Origin: an uncultured Holdemanella sp.
GTDB taxonomy: Bacteria > Bacillota_I > Bacilli_A > Erysipelotrichales > Erysipelotrichaceae
Assembly (NCBI GenBank): GCA_900754615.1
Contig: CAAEDN010000050.1
Coordinates: forward strand, 1-33,783
DNA length: 33,783 nucleotides
Reading direction: 5' to 3'
Shown: in pieces, positions 1-7,741 of the stretch
How the letters are laid out: each line of letters opens with the position of its first letter
Position numbering within the stretch: position 1 is the first letter of the stretch
Notes under the pieces: generated by a model
Told to the model about the DNA's origin: nothing
Databases searched by the model: none
Seen by the model: the letters and a program-made list of their open reading frames with translations, nothing else
Translations under genes and position numbers: made by a program

Positions 1-1856
1 ATCATAGCCATCTTTTCTTCCCATTCCTTCATCAAAGCAGCAATTTCATTATGCTTATCATCAATTTTTGCATCTAGCTCTTCCATCTTACGATAATCTT
101 GATAATATTCTGGTTCATATCTTAATTCCCGTAAAGCCTCTAAATCTTGTTCCGCCTCATCTAATAAGACTTCAAGTTTTGCCACACGATTTTTAATGGC
201 CTTTAAATCCGTGAAAGATACAGTTTGTGGCTTCACTTCTTTTTCAACCACCACAGTCGATTCAACCAAATCGTTGTTTGCTTTTTTCTCTAAATATTCT
301 TCATAATTTAAATCATAAACTTTGCTAATGGAGCCCATTTCCAATACGCGAGTAGCCATTTTCTTTAAAAACATACGATCATGTGATACAAATAAAATTG
401 TACCATCATATTTTTCTAATGCCGATTCTAGCGCTTCCTTAGCTGGAATATCCAAATGGTTTGTAGGTTCATCTAAAAGTAAAACATTATCATGTTCTAG
501 CATTAATTTTGCTAAAGCTAGACGAACTCTTTCTCCACCCGACAAATCATTCACTTCTTTAAACACTTCATCTTGTGTAAATAGAAAACTAGCTAAAGTA
601 TTTCGAATCTGTGTTTGTGTTGCATCTGGATCCATATCCCACAATTCATCCAACACATTTTTATTTGACTTCATCTGTGCACTTTCCTGGTTAAAATAGC
701 CCACATCAATTTGATGACCAAATTTAAAACTACCAGATAAACTAGGAATTTCTTTTACTAATGTTTTAATCAATGTGGATTTACCAATACCATTTGGACC
801 AACAATTGCCATTCTCTGTCCTTGAAGCAATTGGAAAGACACTTCAGACAAAGCCTTATCATAACCTACCTTTAAGTCTTCCACATCAAGAACTTGCTTA
901 CCGCCTTTTCTTGCACATGTAAAAACAGCCTTCATTTGACTTGTATCCGATGAACTATCTTCAATTCTATCCATTCGATCTAAATACTTTTGTTTACTCT
1001 TAGCGAATGCTGCCTTGTTCTTCTTATATCTAAATTTTTCAATTAAATTCTCTAAACGATGTATTTCCTGCTGCTGTCTTATATAAGCTTCATGATTCTT
1101 TTTTAGATATTCATCCTTGGCCTTTAAATAATGTGAATAATCTCCTACATAACGTTGTGTCTTCCCAAATTCAATTTCAACGATTTCGTCTACAACATGA
1201 TCCAAAAACATACGATCATGGCTGACTAAAACAACCGCAAATGGATAATGCTTTACATAATTTTCAAGCCATTCAATAGCTTCAATATCTAAATGGTTTG
1301 TAGGTTCATCCAACAATAAAATATCCGGCTTAGTCAACAATAGTTTTACTAAGGCAATTCTTGTCTTTTGCCCAGAACTAAACTCACATAATTTTTTATT
1401 TAAATCATTTTCATCAAACTGAAAATGAAAAAAAACATTCTTTAATTCCACCTCATACTGATATCCATTCAACGCTTCGAAACGTGTCTGCAAAGCATCA
1501 TATCTTGCTAATTGTTTCTCACTATGATCTACTTTTAAAATCTCCGCTTGTTCATTTAATTGCGTCTCAAGTTCACGAACCTTATCAAAAGCTGTTAGAA
1601 GCTCTTCGTAAACTGTTTTTTCTTCATCAACAAAAGTAATCTGAGCCAAATATCCAATATTTGTACCATTCATAACCATACGTGAACCTGCATCATAGTT
1701 TTCTTGTCCACATATAATCTTCATCAACGTTGTTTTTCCACAGCCATTGCGTCCAACCAGTGCAATCTTTTCATTATCACGAACCTGGAAATTAGCACCT
1801 GACAGCACTGTTTTTGCACCAAATGACTTTTGTATATTACTTAATTGTAACTTCAT
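1..1856 (-). CDS. ABC-F family ATPase (YdiF-like), 3' end cut by window edge
   Basis: The frame is open from an ATG at 1856 to the left edge (618 codons, no stop), so the C-terminus is missing. There are two ABC cassettes. The first has Walker A GRNGCGKT near residue 36, signature FSSGQ and Walker B ILLLDEPTNHLD. The second has GPNGIGKS, signature LSGGE and LLLDEPTNHLD. There are no membrane segments. A charged helical linker separates the cassettes, as in ABC-F proteins, and a charged coiled-coil tail follows the second one. ABC-F proteins act on the ribosome rather than as transporters, in translation or in antibiotic protection; which role applies here cannot be told from sequence. A good Shine-Dalgarno (AAAGGTGA) precedes the ATG. 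The gene starts 12 bp after the amidase-like gene ends, so the two are probably co-transcribed. Confidence 0.93.
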   Translation of the reverse strand, partial: MKLQLSNIQKSFGAKTVLSGANFQVRDNEKIALVGRNGCGKTTLMKIICGQENYDAGSRMVMNGTNIGYLAQITFVDEEKTVYEELLTAFDKVRELETQLNEQAEILKVDHSEKQLARYDALQTRFEALNGYQYEVELKNVFFHFQFDENDLNKKLCEFSSGQKTRIALVKLLLTKPDILLLDEPTNHLDIEAIEWLENYVKHYPFAVVLVSHDRMFLDHVVDEIVEIEFGKTQRYVGDYSHYLKAKDEYLKKNHEAYIRQQQEIHRLENLIEKFRYKKNKAAFAKSKQKYLDRMDRIEDSSSDTSQMKAVFTCARKGGKQVLDVEDLKVGYDKALSEVSFQLLQGQRMAIVGPNGIGKSTLIKTLVKEIPSLSGSFKFGHQIDVGYFNQESAQMKSNKNVLDELWDMDPDATQTQIRNTLASFLFTQDEVFKEVNDLSGGERVRLALAKLMLEHDNVLLLDEPTNHLDIPAKEALESALEKYDGTILFVSHDRMFLKKMATRVLEMGSISKVYDLNYEEYLEKKANNDLVESTVVVEKEVKPQTVSFTDLKAIKNRVAKLEVLLDEAEQDLEALRELRYEPEYYQDYRKMEELDAKIDDKHNEIAALMKEWEEKMAM

Positions 1857-1868
1857 AATTAATCACCT

Positions 1869-3155
1869 TTAAACCTCAAAATATGTAACAATGCCCTTTG
1901 CTAAAGCTTTCGCCAACGCATCGACATTTTTTTTGTAATATGTCACACTTTCAGAATTATTTGTGCTTGCATATACAAAATATAAACCATACATTCCATA
2001 AGCCTTTTTATATCCTGTATTTTTCATTTCATCTCCATATAAACCTGTATACGTTGCTCTGCCTCCCGTTTCTCTTAGCTGAGGATAAAGCTCATATTTT
2101 GTTTCACTACCGTTGTTGCCATCTATATAAGCATCATATAGCACACCCATATTCTGCGTATTATTTGTTCTTACTGGATATAAAGATAGTCCCTTATTTG
2201 CCATAACATATGAAACTGTATTTGCTAATCCACTATTTGTATAAGGGCTTGTCACCATATATGGTGCGTATGCATTTTCATCTTCACATACACCTAAAGC
2301 TAAATACACCTTAGCTTTTACACTATATCCTCTAGCCGGACGTCCATCTGCCCCGTAATACCCTGGACTTTCGTTTTCTTTTCGTAAAATTTTAACTTTT
2401 AATCCTTTTTCTTCAAGTTTCTTTTTTACCTTCCTTGCAAATTTTATAGAAGTCGAAGCTTCATCTAAATTTGTTGAATTTGTTCCATAATCCACTGAAT
2501 CCGAAGTATAATCCATCGTATTCCCACAAGGATCAATTACTACATCGTATACAGTTGATTTAGGAATATGCTTTGTAACTATAAGAAAAGCATAATTCTT
2601 ATCCAATTGAATATCCTGTTTTTTTAATGCATCCTTATCCGCAATAAACATAATATCTTTTACTTTTTTATTACGTCGCATAGTTGTAATTGTTTTTGCT
2701 TTAAACGCTTTATCAAAATAAATTCGTTCCTTTTCATAATGATTATATGTATATAATTCATAGACTCCTTCCTTTAAAGAACCTAAATCAATACCCGAAT
2801 CTACTTTTCCATTAAAAGTAAAACTAGTAATTGCATCATTCATCACGTTTCTCAATACAATGTTATTTCCTTGCATCTTATCTGTTTTAGCAGTTCCATA
2901 AGCACTTTTATATAAAGATAACGTTTCCCCATATACAATATAATCCTTTAATTGATAAGAGGACTCAAAGTCTTTTTCCACCTTTTTCTGTAATTTTTCA
3001 ACATCCACAGTATCCAAATAAGATTGTGATAATTTATCCAATTCTGTCGGTCTTGACACATATAAAAAAGCACAAACAACCGCAACCGCAACCGTTACAA
3101 CTCCGATAATCATTGTGCGCAAACTTTTTTTATTCATAACTTTCACTTTTTTCAT
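1869..3155 (-). CDS. Membrane-anchored Amidase_3-like protein lacking the usual zinc ligands
   Basis: This 428-residue protein has one N-terminal membrane anchor (about residues 14-32). An uncharacterised extracytoplasmic region follows, then a C-terminal half (from about 205) with the layout of N-acetylmuramoyl-L-alanine amidase (Amidase_3). The opening strand reads VVIDPCGNTMD where active enzymes have DPGHGG. A conserved-looking Glu lies in NLDEAS, followed by the KLEEKGLKVKILR strand. The strand that normally reads SIHxN is LALGVCEDEN. A late RETGG may match the catalytic-Glu strand. Both expected histidine zinc ligands are therefore absent, and a wall-binding or regulatory pseudoenzyme is more likely than a hydrolase. 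The start is uncertain: ATG 3155 sits very close to its AAGGGG, and ATG 3137 is an alternative. It precedes the ABC-F gene in a likely two-gene operon. Confidence 0.7.
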   Translation of the reverse strand: MKKVKVMNKKSLRTMIIGVVTVAVAVVCAFLYVSRPTELDKLSQSYLDTVDVEKLQKKVEKDFESSYQLKDYIVYGETLSLYKSAYGTAKTDKMQGNNIVLRNVMNDAITSFTFNGKVDSGIDLGSLKEGVYELYTYNHYEKERIYFDKAFKAKTITTMRRNKKVKDIMFIADKDALKKQDIQLDKNYAFLIVTKHIPKSTVYDVVIDPCGNTMDYTSDSVDYGTNSTNLDEASTSIKFARKVKKKLEEKGLKVKILRKENESPGYYGADGRPARGYSVKAKVYLALGVCEDENAYAPYMVTSPYTNSGLANTVSYVMANKGLSLYPVRTNNTQNMGVLYDAYIDGNNGSETKYELYPQLRETGGRATYTGLYGDEMKNTGYKKAYGMYGLYFVYASTNNSESVTYYKKNVDALAKALAKGIVTYFEV

Positions 3156-3163
3156 ACCCCTTA

Positions 3164-3192
3164 TTTATATCACACAAGAAAACAGGTATCAA
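3164..3192 (-). promoter_or_regulatory. Promoter for the amidase-like gene
   Basis: On the minus strand, -35 TTGATA (3192-3187) is followed by a 17-bp spacer and -10 TATAAA (3169-3164), just upstream of the ATG at 3155. The -35 lies inside the loop and 3' arm of the asnS terminator hairpin, so terminator and promoter overlap. Confidence 0.5.
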
Positions 3193-3206
3193 CGAGATAC
3201 CTGTTT
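3180..3206 (-). terminator. Terminator of asnS
   Basis: An 11-bp perfect stem (arms 3196-3206 and 3180-3190, 5-nt loop) is followed on the minus strand by a T-rich stretch. It starts 7 bp after the asnS stop codon. Confidence 0.85.
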
Positions 3207-3212
3207 AATTCA

Positions 3213-4568
3213 TTAGAAAATTAAGTTTCTAGGTGTACGAGGATATGGCTGTACATCACGAATATTAGCCACACCACTTAGATACATCAACATACGATCA
3301 AATCCTAGACCAAATCCTGAGTGCTTGCATCCTCCAAAACGGCGAAGATCTAAATACCATTGCAATGTTTCTTGTTCCATTCCAATTTCTTTCATACGAC
3401 CCACTAATACGTCATAACGTTCTTCACGTTGTGAACCTCCAACCAATTCTCCAACATAAGGAACCAACAAATCACATGCAGCAACAGTTTTGTTGTCATC
3501 ATTCACGCGCATATAGAAGGCTTTAATATCTTTTGGATAATCCGTTAAGAAAACTGGACCATTTACAACTTTTTCACAAATATAACGTTCATGTTCACTT
3601 TGAAGATCCATACCCCAGAAGATAACCTGATTTTCAAATTGATCCTTAGCTTTTTCTAAGTATTCAATTGCTTTTGTATATGTCATTCTTTCAAAATGAG
3701 AATTTGCAACATGAGTTACACGCTTAATACAATCTTTATCAATCATAGAAGCAAAGAATTCCATTTCTTCTTTCGCATGCTCTAAACAATAATTGATACA
3801 ATACTTAATCATTTCTTCAATGCAATCCATATTGTCTGCAAGATCTGCAAATGCAAGTTCTGGTTCAATCATCCAGAATTCAGAAGCATGACGTGTTGTG
3901 TTTGAATTCTCAGCACGGAAAGTTGGACCAAAAGTATATACATTACGATATGTTAAGGCAAAAGGTTCAACATGTAATTGTCCAGATACAGTAAGTTGTG
4001 CATGTTTACCGAAGAAATCTTTATCATACTTTGCATCTTCACGTGTTGTTACAGTAAAACATTCTCCAGCACCTTCTGCATCATTTCCAGTGATTTCTGG
4101 TGTATGAACATATACAAAGCCACGATCCTGGAAGAATGTATGAATAGCCATACTCAATACACTTCTTAATCTAAACATCGCATAATATGTATTAGCACGA
4201 GGACGCACATGAGGAATTTCACGCATGAACTCAAAGCTATGACGTTTTTTCTGTAAAGGATAATCATGGTCGCATAAACCTAAAACAGAAATACTCTCTG
4301 CTTGAATTTCAAATGGTTGTTTTGCATCTGGTGTACAAATAAGTTTTCCAGTAACTTCCATAGCTGAACCCGTAGTGATTTTTGATACTTCATCAAAATT
4401 TGTTAATGCATCCGAATATACAACCTGCACATTTGAAAAAGTCGTTCCATCATTCAAAGCAATAAATCCAACTGCCTTTGAATTACGATTTGTACGTACC
4501 CACCCTTGCAAAGTAACGCTTTGTCCATCAAATTGTTCGAATGTTTCTTTTAATTTTTTTACTAACAT
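3213..4568 (-). CDS. asnS: Asparaginyl-tRNA synthetase
   Basis: Class II aminoacyl-tRNA synthetase that charges tRNA-Asn with asparagine in the cytoplasm. The N-terminal OB-fold anticodon-binding domain contains SVTLQGWVRTNRNSKAVGFI. Class II motif 2 is FRAENSNTTRHASEFWMIEPE-like and motif 3 is GFGLGFDRML near the C-terminus. At 451 residues it is close to family length. I chose ATG 4568 because it has GAAGGGAG at good spacing; a TTG at 4583 is in frame but would place that Shine-Dalgarno inside the gene. The upstream leader is an Asn-specific T-box, so expression should rise when tRNA-Asn is uncharged. A strong terminator follows. Confidence 0.97.
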   Translation of the reverse strand: MLVKKLKETFEQFDGQSVTLQGWVRTNRNSKAVGFIALNDGTTFSNVQVVYSDALTNFDEVSKITTGSAMEVTGKLICTPDAKQPFEIQAESISVLGLCDHDYPLQKKRHSFEFMREIPHVRPRANTYYAMFRLRSVLSMAIHTFFQDRGFVYVHTPEITGNDAEGAGECFTVTTREDAKYDKDFFGKHAQLTVSGQLHVEPFALTYRNVYTFGPTFRAENSNTTRHASEFWMIEPELAFADLADNMDCIEEMIKYCINYCLEHAKEEMEFFASMIDKDCIKRVTHVANSHFERMTYTKAIEYLEKAKDQFENQVIFWGMDLQSEHERYICEKVVNGPVFLTDYPKDIKAFYMRVNDDNKTVAACDLLVPYVGELVGGSQREERYDVLVGRMKEIGMEQETLQWYLDLRRFGGCKHSGFGLGFDRMLMYLSGVANIRDVQPYPRTPRNLIF

Positions 4569-4593
4569 AGTTTCTCCCTTCAAAATAAAAAAA

Positions 4594-4785
4594 GTCCCTT
4601 TATATAAAAGGAACGATTATAACCGCGGTACCATCCTGCTTCATCACACGTATGTATGCACTCAATTGGAATTTAACGCATTCCACACGTTACTGTCTAC
4701 TTAATTTCTCCAGTCCGACTCCACAGGTGTTATCAATCCAAACTTTCATCGTCTATTTTCACCAACTAAGACTCTCTTATACATG
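4594..4785 (-). promoter_or_regulatory. T-box riboswitch (tRNA-Asn sensing) with terminator
   Basis: The leader of asnS on the minus strand contains the canonical T-box bulge core GGATGGTACCGCGG (4636-4623), which pairs with the tRNA acceptor end. It is followed by a terminator hairpin (4594-4614, 8-bp stem with one G-U) and seven Ts (4593-4587). Upstream, the Stem I region carries GATAACACC. Its AAC (4731-4729) sits where the specifier codon is expected and matches the Asn codon, agreeing with the downstream gene. The 5' boundary is approximate, and the leader begins almost at the end of rex. No convincing promoter was found between rex and this leader. Confidence 0.93.
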
Positions 4786-4801
4786 TTCGTATGGATGACT
4801 T

Positions 4802-5437
4802 CTATTTCTGCGTCTTTGTTTCTAATGAATTTGTAATAAATACCAATTCTTGTATAGATGATACCACATCAATACTTTTAATGACAACCCCTTTAGGAAC
4901 CAAAAAATGCTGATGTGTAAAATCTACAATACCATTAATTCCACATTCTACTAATTTATCCACGGTTTCCTGGACATCATGTGAAATGGTTAAAATAGCA
5001 ATACGACAACCTTCCGGAATTTTAGTATCCAATTCTGACATTGGATATACTTCAACCCCAAATTGTGTTCCACATTTGCTTGGGTCTACATCAAAAGCAC
5101 ATGCAATTTCACCTACAACGTAATCCCATTTATTATAATTCATTAATGCACGTCCTAAGTTACCAGCGCCAACTAAAATTATTTTTTCATCAAAATCAAC
5201 ACCTAATTGACTGTTAAAAATATCAATCAGCTTATCTACATCATATCCATATCCTTGTTTTCCAAGATTTCCTAAAAATGAAAAATCACGTCGAATTGTA
5301 GTTGGTTCAATATCAACAAAGCTTGATAATTCTTTTGACATGATTCTTTCAACTCCATTTTTTTGAAGTTTTCTTAAAGCTTTTAAATATACTGGATATC
5401 TTTGTAAAGTCGCTTTGGGTACATTTCTATTTTGCAT
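4802..5437 (-). CDS. rex: Redox-sensing transcriptional repressor Rex
   Basis: This 211-residue repressor senses the NADH/NAD+ ratio and controls fermentation and respiration genes. The N-terminal winged-helix DNA-binding region (about 1-80) includes VPKATLQRYPVYLKAL and SSFVDIEPTTIRRDFSFLG, both typical of Rex. A Rossmann NAD(H)-binding domain follows with VGAGNLGRAL (about 89-98). The start is taken as ATG 5437, behind GGGGTGAT. The earlier in-frame ATG at 5455 would fall inside the predicted -10 region. A near-perfect Rex operator lies in its own promoter, so autorepression is likely. It is followed by the asnS T-box leader and preceded by the whiA gene string, from which it appears to be transcribed separately. 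Confidence 0.97.
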   Translation of the reverse strand: MQNRNVPKATLQRYPVYLKALRKLQKNGVERIMSKELSSFVDIEPTTIRRDFSFLGNLGKQGYGYDVDKLIDIFNSQLGVDFDEKIILVGAGNLGRALMNYNKWDYVVGEIACAFDVDPSKCGTQFGVEVYPMSELDTKIPEGCRIAILTISHDVQETVDKLVECGINGIVDFTHQHFLVPKGVVIKSIDVVSSIQELVFITNSLETKTQK

Positions 5438-5456
5438 TTTATCACCCCATAACATA

Positions 5457-5518
5457 ATGATAACACATTTGTGAAATATTTTACAAGTCTAACGAATGAA
5501 CTTGTGAAATAAAGTCAA
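5457..5518 (-). promoter_or_regulatory. rex promoter with Rex operator
   Basis: The 18-bp site TTGTGAAATATTTTACAA at 5469-5486 matches the Rex operator pattern TTGTGAA-N4-TTCACAA with one arm mismatch. It overlaps the -35 (TTGTAA, 5486-5481) and the 18-bp spacer of a minus-strand promoter whose -10 is TATCAT (5462-5457). A second half-site (TTGTGAAAT) lies at 5502-5510. This arrangement fits autorepression of rex by occlusion when NADH is low. Confidence 0.8.
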
Positions 5519-6130
5519 TTACTCGCCTTTTGAAAAAACACTTTGATCCACCTGTAATAAAATGGGATTTACATCTTGTGAAAGTGTCTGAATTTGAGAT
5601 TCAAAAAAATAATAAATTCCCTTTTTTTTGGCAAACACGAGTACGAATATCCAGCAGACTATCAATAATAAAAATGAAATATTAAACGGAATATGAAACA
5701 AAAGCACAAAAAGTACTAAGAGTACAATATAGGCAGTAGTATCCATCACAATGAATTTTTGATAAATACGATCGAGACAACTTTGATAATAATTCCTTTT
5801 TCGAGATAAGAATGCATTTGTAATTAAATCATATCCATCATTAAATTCTAATTTAACATTTTCCTTTGTCTTCTCTTTATACTCTTTATAAGAAACAACT
5901 TGCTGCATTCTTAATAAACAAAATAACATTCCATTCTTGTTTTCTTCTTTTGAAAAACGTGTATAGTACAACTCATATAATTTCAAATAATCATTATCTG
6001 ATATCGGATTTAAAGCCATATTTTGAGCAACAACATCTAAGCGTTCACTTAACACATCTGAAAACACAAGTATATTGTTTTGTGCACGCCTTTCTATTTC
6101 TTTTAAAGCCCCTAGAAAATAATCAGCCAC
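5519..6130 (-). CDS. Uncharacterised protein with two C-terminal membrane helices
   Basis: I do not recognise this family. The likely start is GTG 6130, which overlaps the stop of the TSCPD gene by 8 nt and has AAGG at suitable spacing, giving 203 residues. An in-frame ATG at 6187 would overlap the upstream gene by 65 nt. The first ~120 residues are charged and mostly helical (GALKEIERRAQNN, CLLRMQQVVSYKEYKEK). Two adjacent hydrophobic segments follow (about 132-150 and 151-170), then a soluble ~35-residue tail. It is the last gene of the overlapping whiA string, so it is probably co-translated with the TSCPD protein. A 60-bp gap containing the rex promoter follows. Confidence 0.7.
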   Translation of the reverse strand: MADYFLGALKEIERRAQNNILVFSDVLSERLDVVAQNMALNPISDNDYLKLYELYYTRFSKEENKNGMLFCLLRMQQVVSYKEYKEKTKENVKLEFNDGYDLITNAFLSRKRNYYQSCLDRIYQKFIVMDTTAYIVLLVLFVLLFHIPFNISFLLLIVCWIFVLVFAKKKGIYYFFESQIQTLSQDVNPILLQVDQSVFSKGE

Positions 6131-6371
6131 GATATGCCTTAAGTGCACATGCGATTTGATCCGGACAAGATGTTGGCTTATTTCCACATTTTACACCCGA
6201 TAAAGTCTCAATAACCTCATCTACACTTCTTCCTTTCAACAAGCATCCAATTCCTTTTAAGTTTCCATTACAGCCGCCAACAGCTTCAAATCCTTGAATA
6301 ATTCCATTTTCAATTTCAAAATTAAATTGACGACTACAAACACCCTTTGGTGTATAACTATATTTTTCCAT
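6123..6371 (-). CDS. TSCPD domain-containing protein (TIGR03905 family)
   Basis: Small 82-residue protein of the TIGR03905/TSCPD family, named for the motif seen here as PTSCPDQIACAL. Other family marks are the VCSRQFNFEIENG strand and the GGCNGNLKGI loop; cysteines in these may bind a metal. The TSCPD domain also occurs at the C-terminus of some B12-dependent ribonucleotide reductases, but the role of the free-standing form is unknown. ATG 6371 is preferred because GGAGG lies 5 nt upstream; the in-frame ATG at 6383 lies within that ribosome-binding region. It overlaps the end of the Gx transporter gene and is translationally coupled to it. Confidence 0.9.
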   Translation of the reverse strand: MEKYSYTPKGVCSRQFNFEIENGIIQGFEAVGGCNGNLKGIGCLLKGRSVDEVIETLSGVKCGNKPTSCPDQIACALKAYRG

Positions 6372-6867
6372 AAATTCCTCCATTTAAACGGCTTAACACC
6401 TTTTTACATATCACAGCTATTAATATACCACTCACGATAGATAATGCCAAAAGAATTGGTAAGAATAGTTGCATGAAATATTGCTGATAAATCCAAGTGA
6501 TTGCGATCACCTGACCTATATTGTGAAAGCTTGCACCAAGTATACTAACGCCATAGATTGAAAACATTTTACTTTTATAGGCTAAAATCATAGCCAAACA
6601 TGCCAACAATCCTCCACTTAAAGATAACCAAAATGAAACAGAAAACAAGGTACCTTGCATCAAGCTAGATAAAAAGATACGAAGTAAAGATACATAAGCC
6701 ATTGATTTTTCATCATACATATATAAGGCAAATAAACCTGCGATATTAGCCAGACCAATTTTATATCCAGGAACAAACATAAATATGCCTACGAAACTTT
6801 CTAAAAGCTGCAACAAGATGCCAGAAGCTACCAAAAAAGCCAATATTACACTCTTTTTTACATTCAT
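6358..6867 (-). CDS. Gx transporter family membrane protein
   Basis: This 169-residue polytopic membrane protein has about five hydrophobic segments. It shows the features of the Gx transporter family (Pfam Gx_transp), once annotated as heptaprenyl diphosphate synthase component I: GYKIGLANI, RIFLSSLMQGTLFS, SLSGGLLACL and GASFHNIGQ. The family resembles substrate-binding S components of ECF-type importers, and its substrate is unknown. It overlaps the NusG-II gene by ATGA. Adjacent NusG-domain-II and Gx genes are a common pair in Firmicutes, often near FMN or flavin-transfer functions, which supports both calls. Confidence 0.88.
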   Translation of the reverse strand: MNVKKSVILAFLVASGILLQLLESFVGIFMFVPGYKIGLANIAGLFALYMYDEKSMAYVSLLRIFLSSLMQGTLFSVSFWLSLSGGLLACLAMILAYKSKMFSIYGVSILGASFHNIGQVIAITWIYQQYFMQLFLPILLALSIVSGILIAVICKKVLSRLNGGIYGKI

Positions 6868-7220
6868 TGTATCACCGTATCCTGTCCTGTTTCTTTTTCA
6901 ATTTTAACTACAGTTTCATTTGGCAAACACACAATTGGCACATTCGAATCCGAAACATATCCTTGTTTCGAACAATAATGATGTGGACTATTTTCCTGTT
7001 TTACACGCACTTTCTTTTGTTTGACCTCAATATATACTTTACCTAATTTTCCATCCACAACATATGTTTTATCTTTTGATAAATCAATACGTAACACTTG
7101 TTTTTCTTTCACATACACACTTGCATAAGTATTTTCATTTTTAGTAAAAAACAAAGGAACACATAAGACTATGGATAGAATCATAATACATACAATAAGT
7201 ATTTTATCTGCTTTCTTCAT
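6864..7220 (-). CDS. NusG domain II-containing protein
   Basis: This 118-residue protein has one N-terminal membrane anchor (about 7-25) followed by a compact beta-rich extracytoplasmic domain. That domain matches the stand-alone NusG domain II family: VVDGKLGKVYIEVKQKKVRVKQENSPH, HYCSKQGYV and PIVCLPNETVVKIE. The cysteine positions (SPHHYCSKQG and VCLPNE) are the family signature. Its biochemical role is unknown. It shares the A of TAATG with the lipoprotein stop and overlaps the Gx transporter start by ATGA, so all three are translationally coupled. Confidence 0.88.
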   Translation of the reverse strand: MKKADKILIVCIMILSIVLCVPLFFTKNENTYASVYVKEKQVLRIDLSKDKTYVVDGKLGKVYIEVKQKKVRVKQENSPHHYCSKQGYVSDSNVPIVCLPNETVVKIEKETGQDTVIQ

Positions 7221-7741
7221 TACTCTACGACCACACTTACATTTTTTGTAACTGAATTTCCAAAGCGATCGCTAATTTTAACTTGTACATCCTGTGTTGA
7301 CGCACTCGATGTATCTACACTTGCCTCAAAAGTCACACCAGATAAATCTGTTGCATGAAAATAAGAGTTCCAATCAATATTTTGACCTACCCCCACTTTG
7401 ACTTCACTAACCTCACTAGCGCATACCGGAGGCGTTGTGTCTTTGACCTTGATTACAAAAGGATATTCTTTATTTCCATCTCTTATGGCAAAATCATATT
7501 CACCTACTACAAGATAGTCCATTCCAGATGTCTTAAAACGATTATTCTCTTTATCCACACCAACACTTTTAGATACGACTTTCAATCGTCTAGAATATAC
7601 TGAATCCTTTAAATATAGTGTTGGATTGGCATAAATATCTTTTCCAAGTTCAATCGTAAACATCTGTTTTTTCAATTGCACACCATTTGAACATCCACAC
7701 AATATTAAAGTTAGAACTATAACTCCTATTTTTTTAAGCAT
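7220..7741 (-). CDS. Small lipoprotein with Ig-like domain
   Basis: This 173-residue protein has a lipoprotein signal peptide: KK, a hydrophobic run, then the lipobox LCGC with the lipidated Cys near 17. The mature part ends in a bacterial Ig-like repeat (about 100-173) opening with DTTPPVC and closing with KISDRFGNSVTKNVSVVVE, the pattern of DUF5011/HYR-type surface domains. It is therefore probably exported and tethered to the outer face of the membrane. I cannot assign a ligand. Its ATG overlaps the whiA stop by 8 nt, an unusual position for a surface lipoprotein because whiA acts in the cytoplasm. Confidence 0.8.
   Translation of the reverse strand: MLKKIGVIVLTLILCGCSNGVQLKKQMFTIELGKDIYANPTLYLKDSVYSRRLKVVSKSVGVDKENNRFKTSGMDYLVVGEYDFAIRDGNKEYPFVIKVKDTTPPVCASEVSEVKVGVGQNIDWNSYFHATDLSGVTFEASVDTSSASTQDVQVKISDRFGNSVTKNVSVVVE

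Noticed and set aside
322..699. Plus-strand 125-codon open frame
   Set aside because: It is antisense to the ABC-F gene, with no ribosome-binding site and a composition expected of a shadow frame.
1..1856. Antibiotic-resistance ABC-F (Msr/Vga/Lsa type)
   Set aside because: The layout fits housekeeping YdiF-like proteins better, and sequence alone does not support a resistance call.
1898..2206. Plus-strand 102-codon open frame opposite the amidase-like gene
   Set aside because: It is a shadow frame: His/Leu/Tyr-rich low-complexity composition and no start signals.
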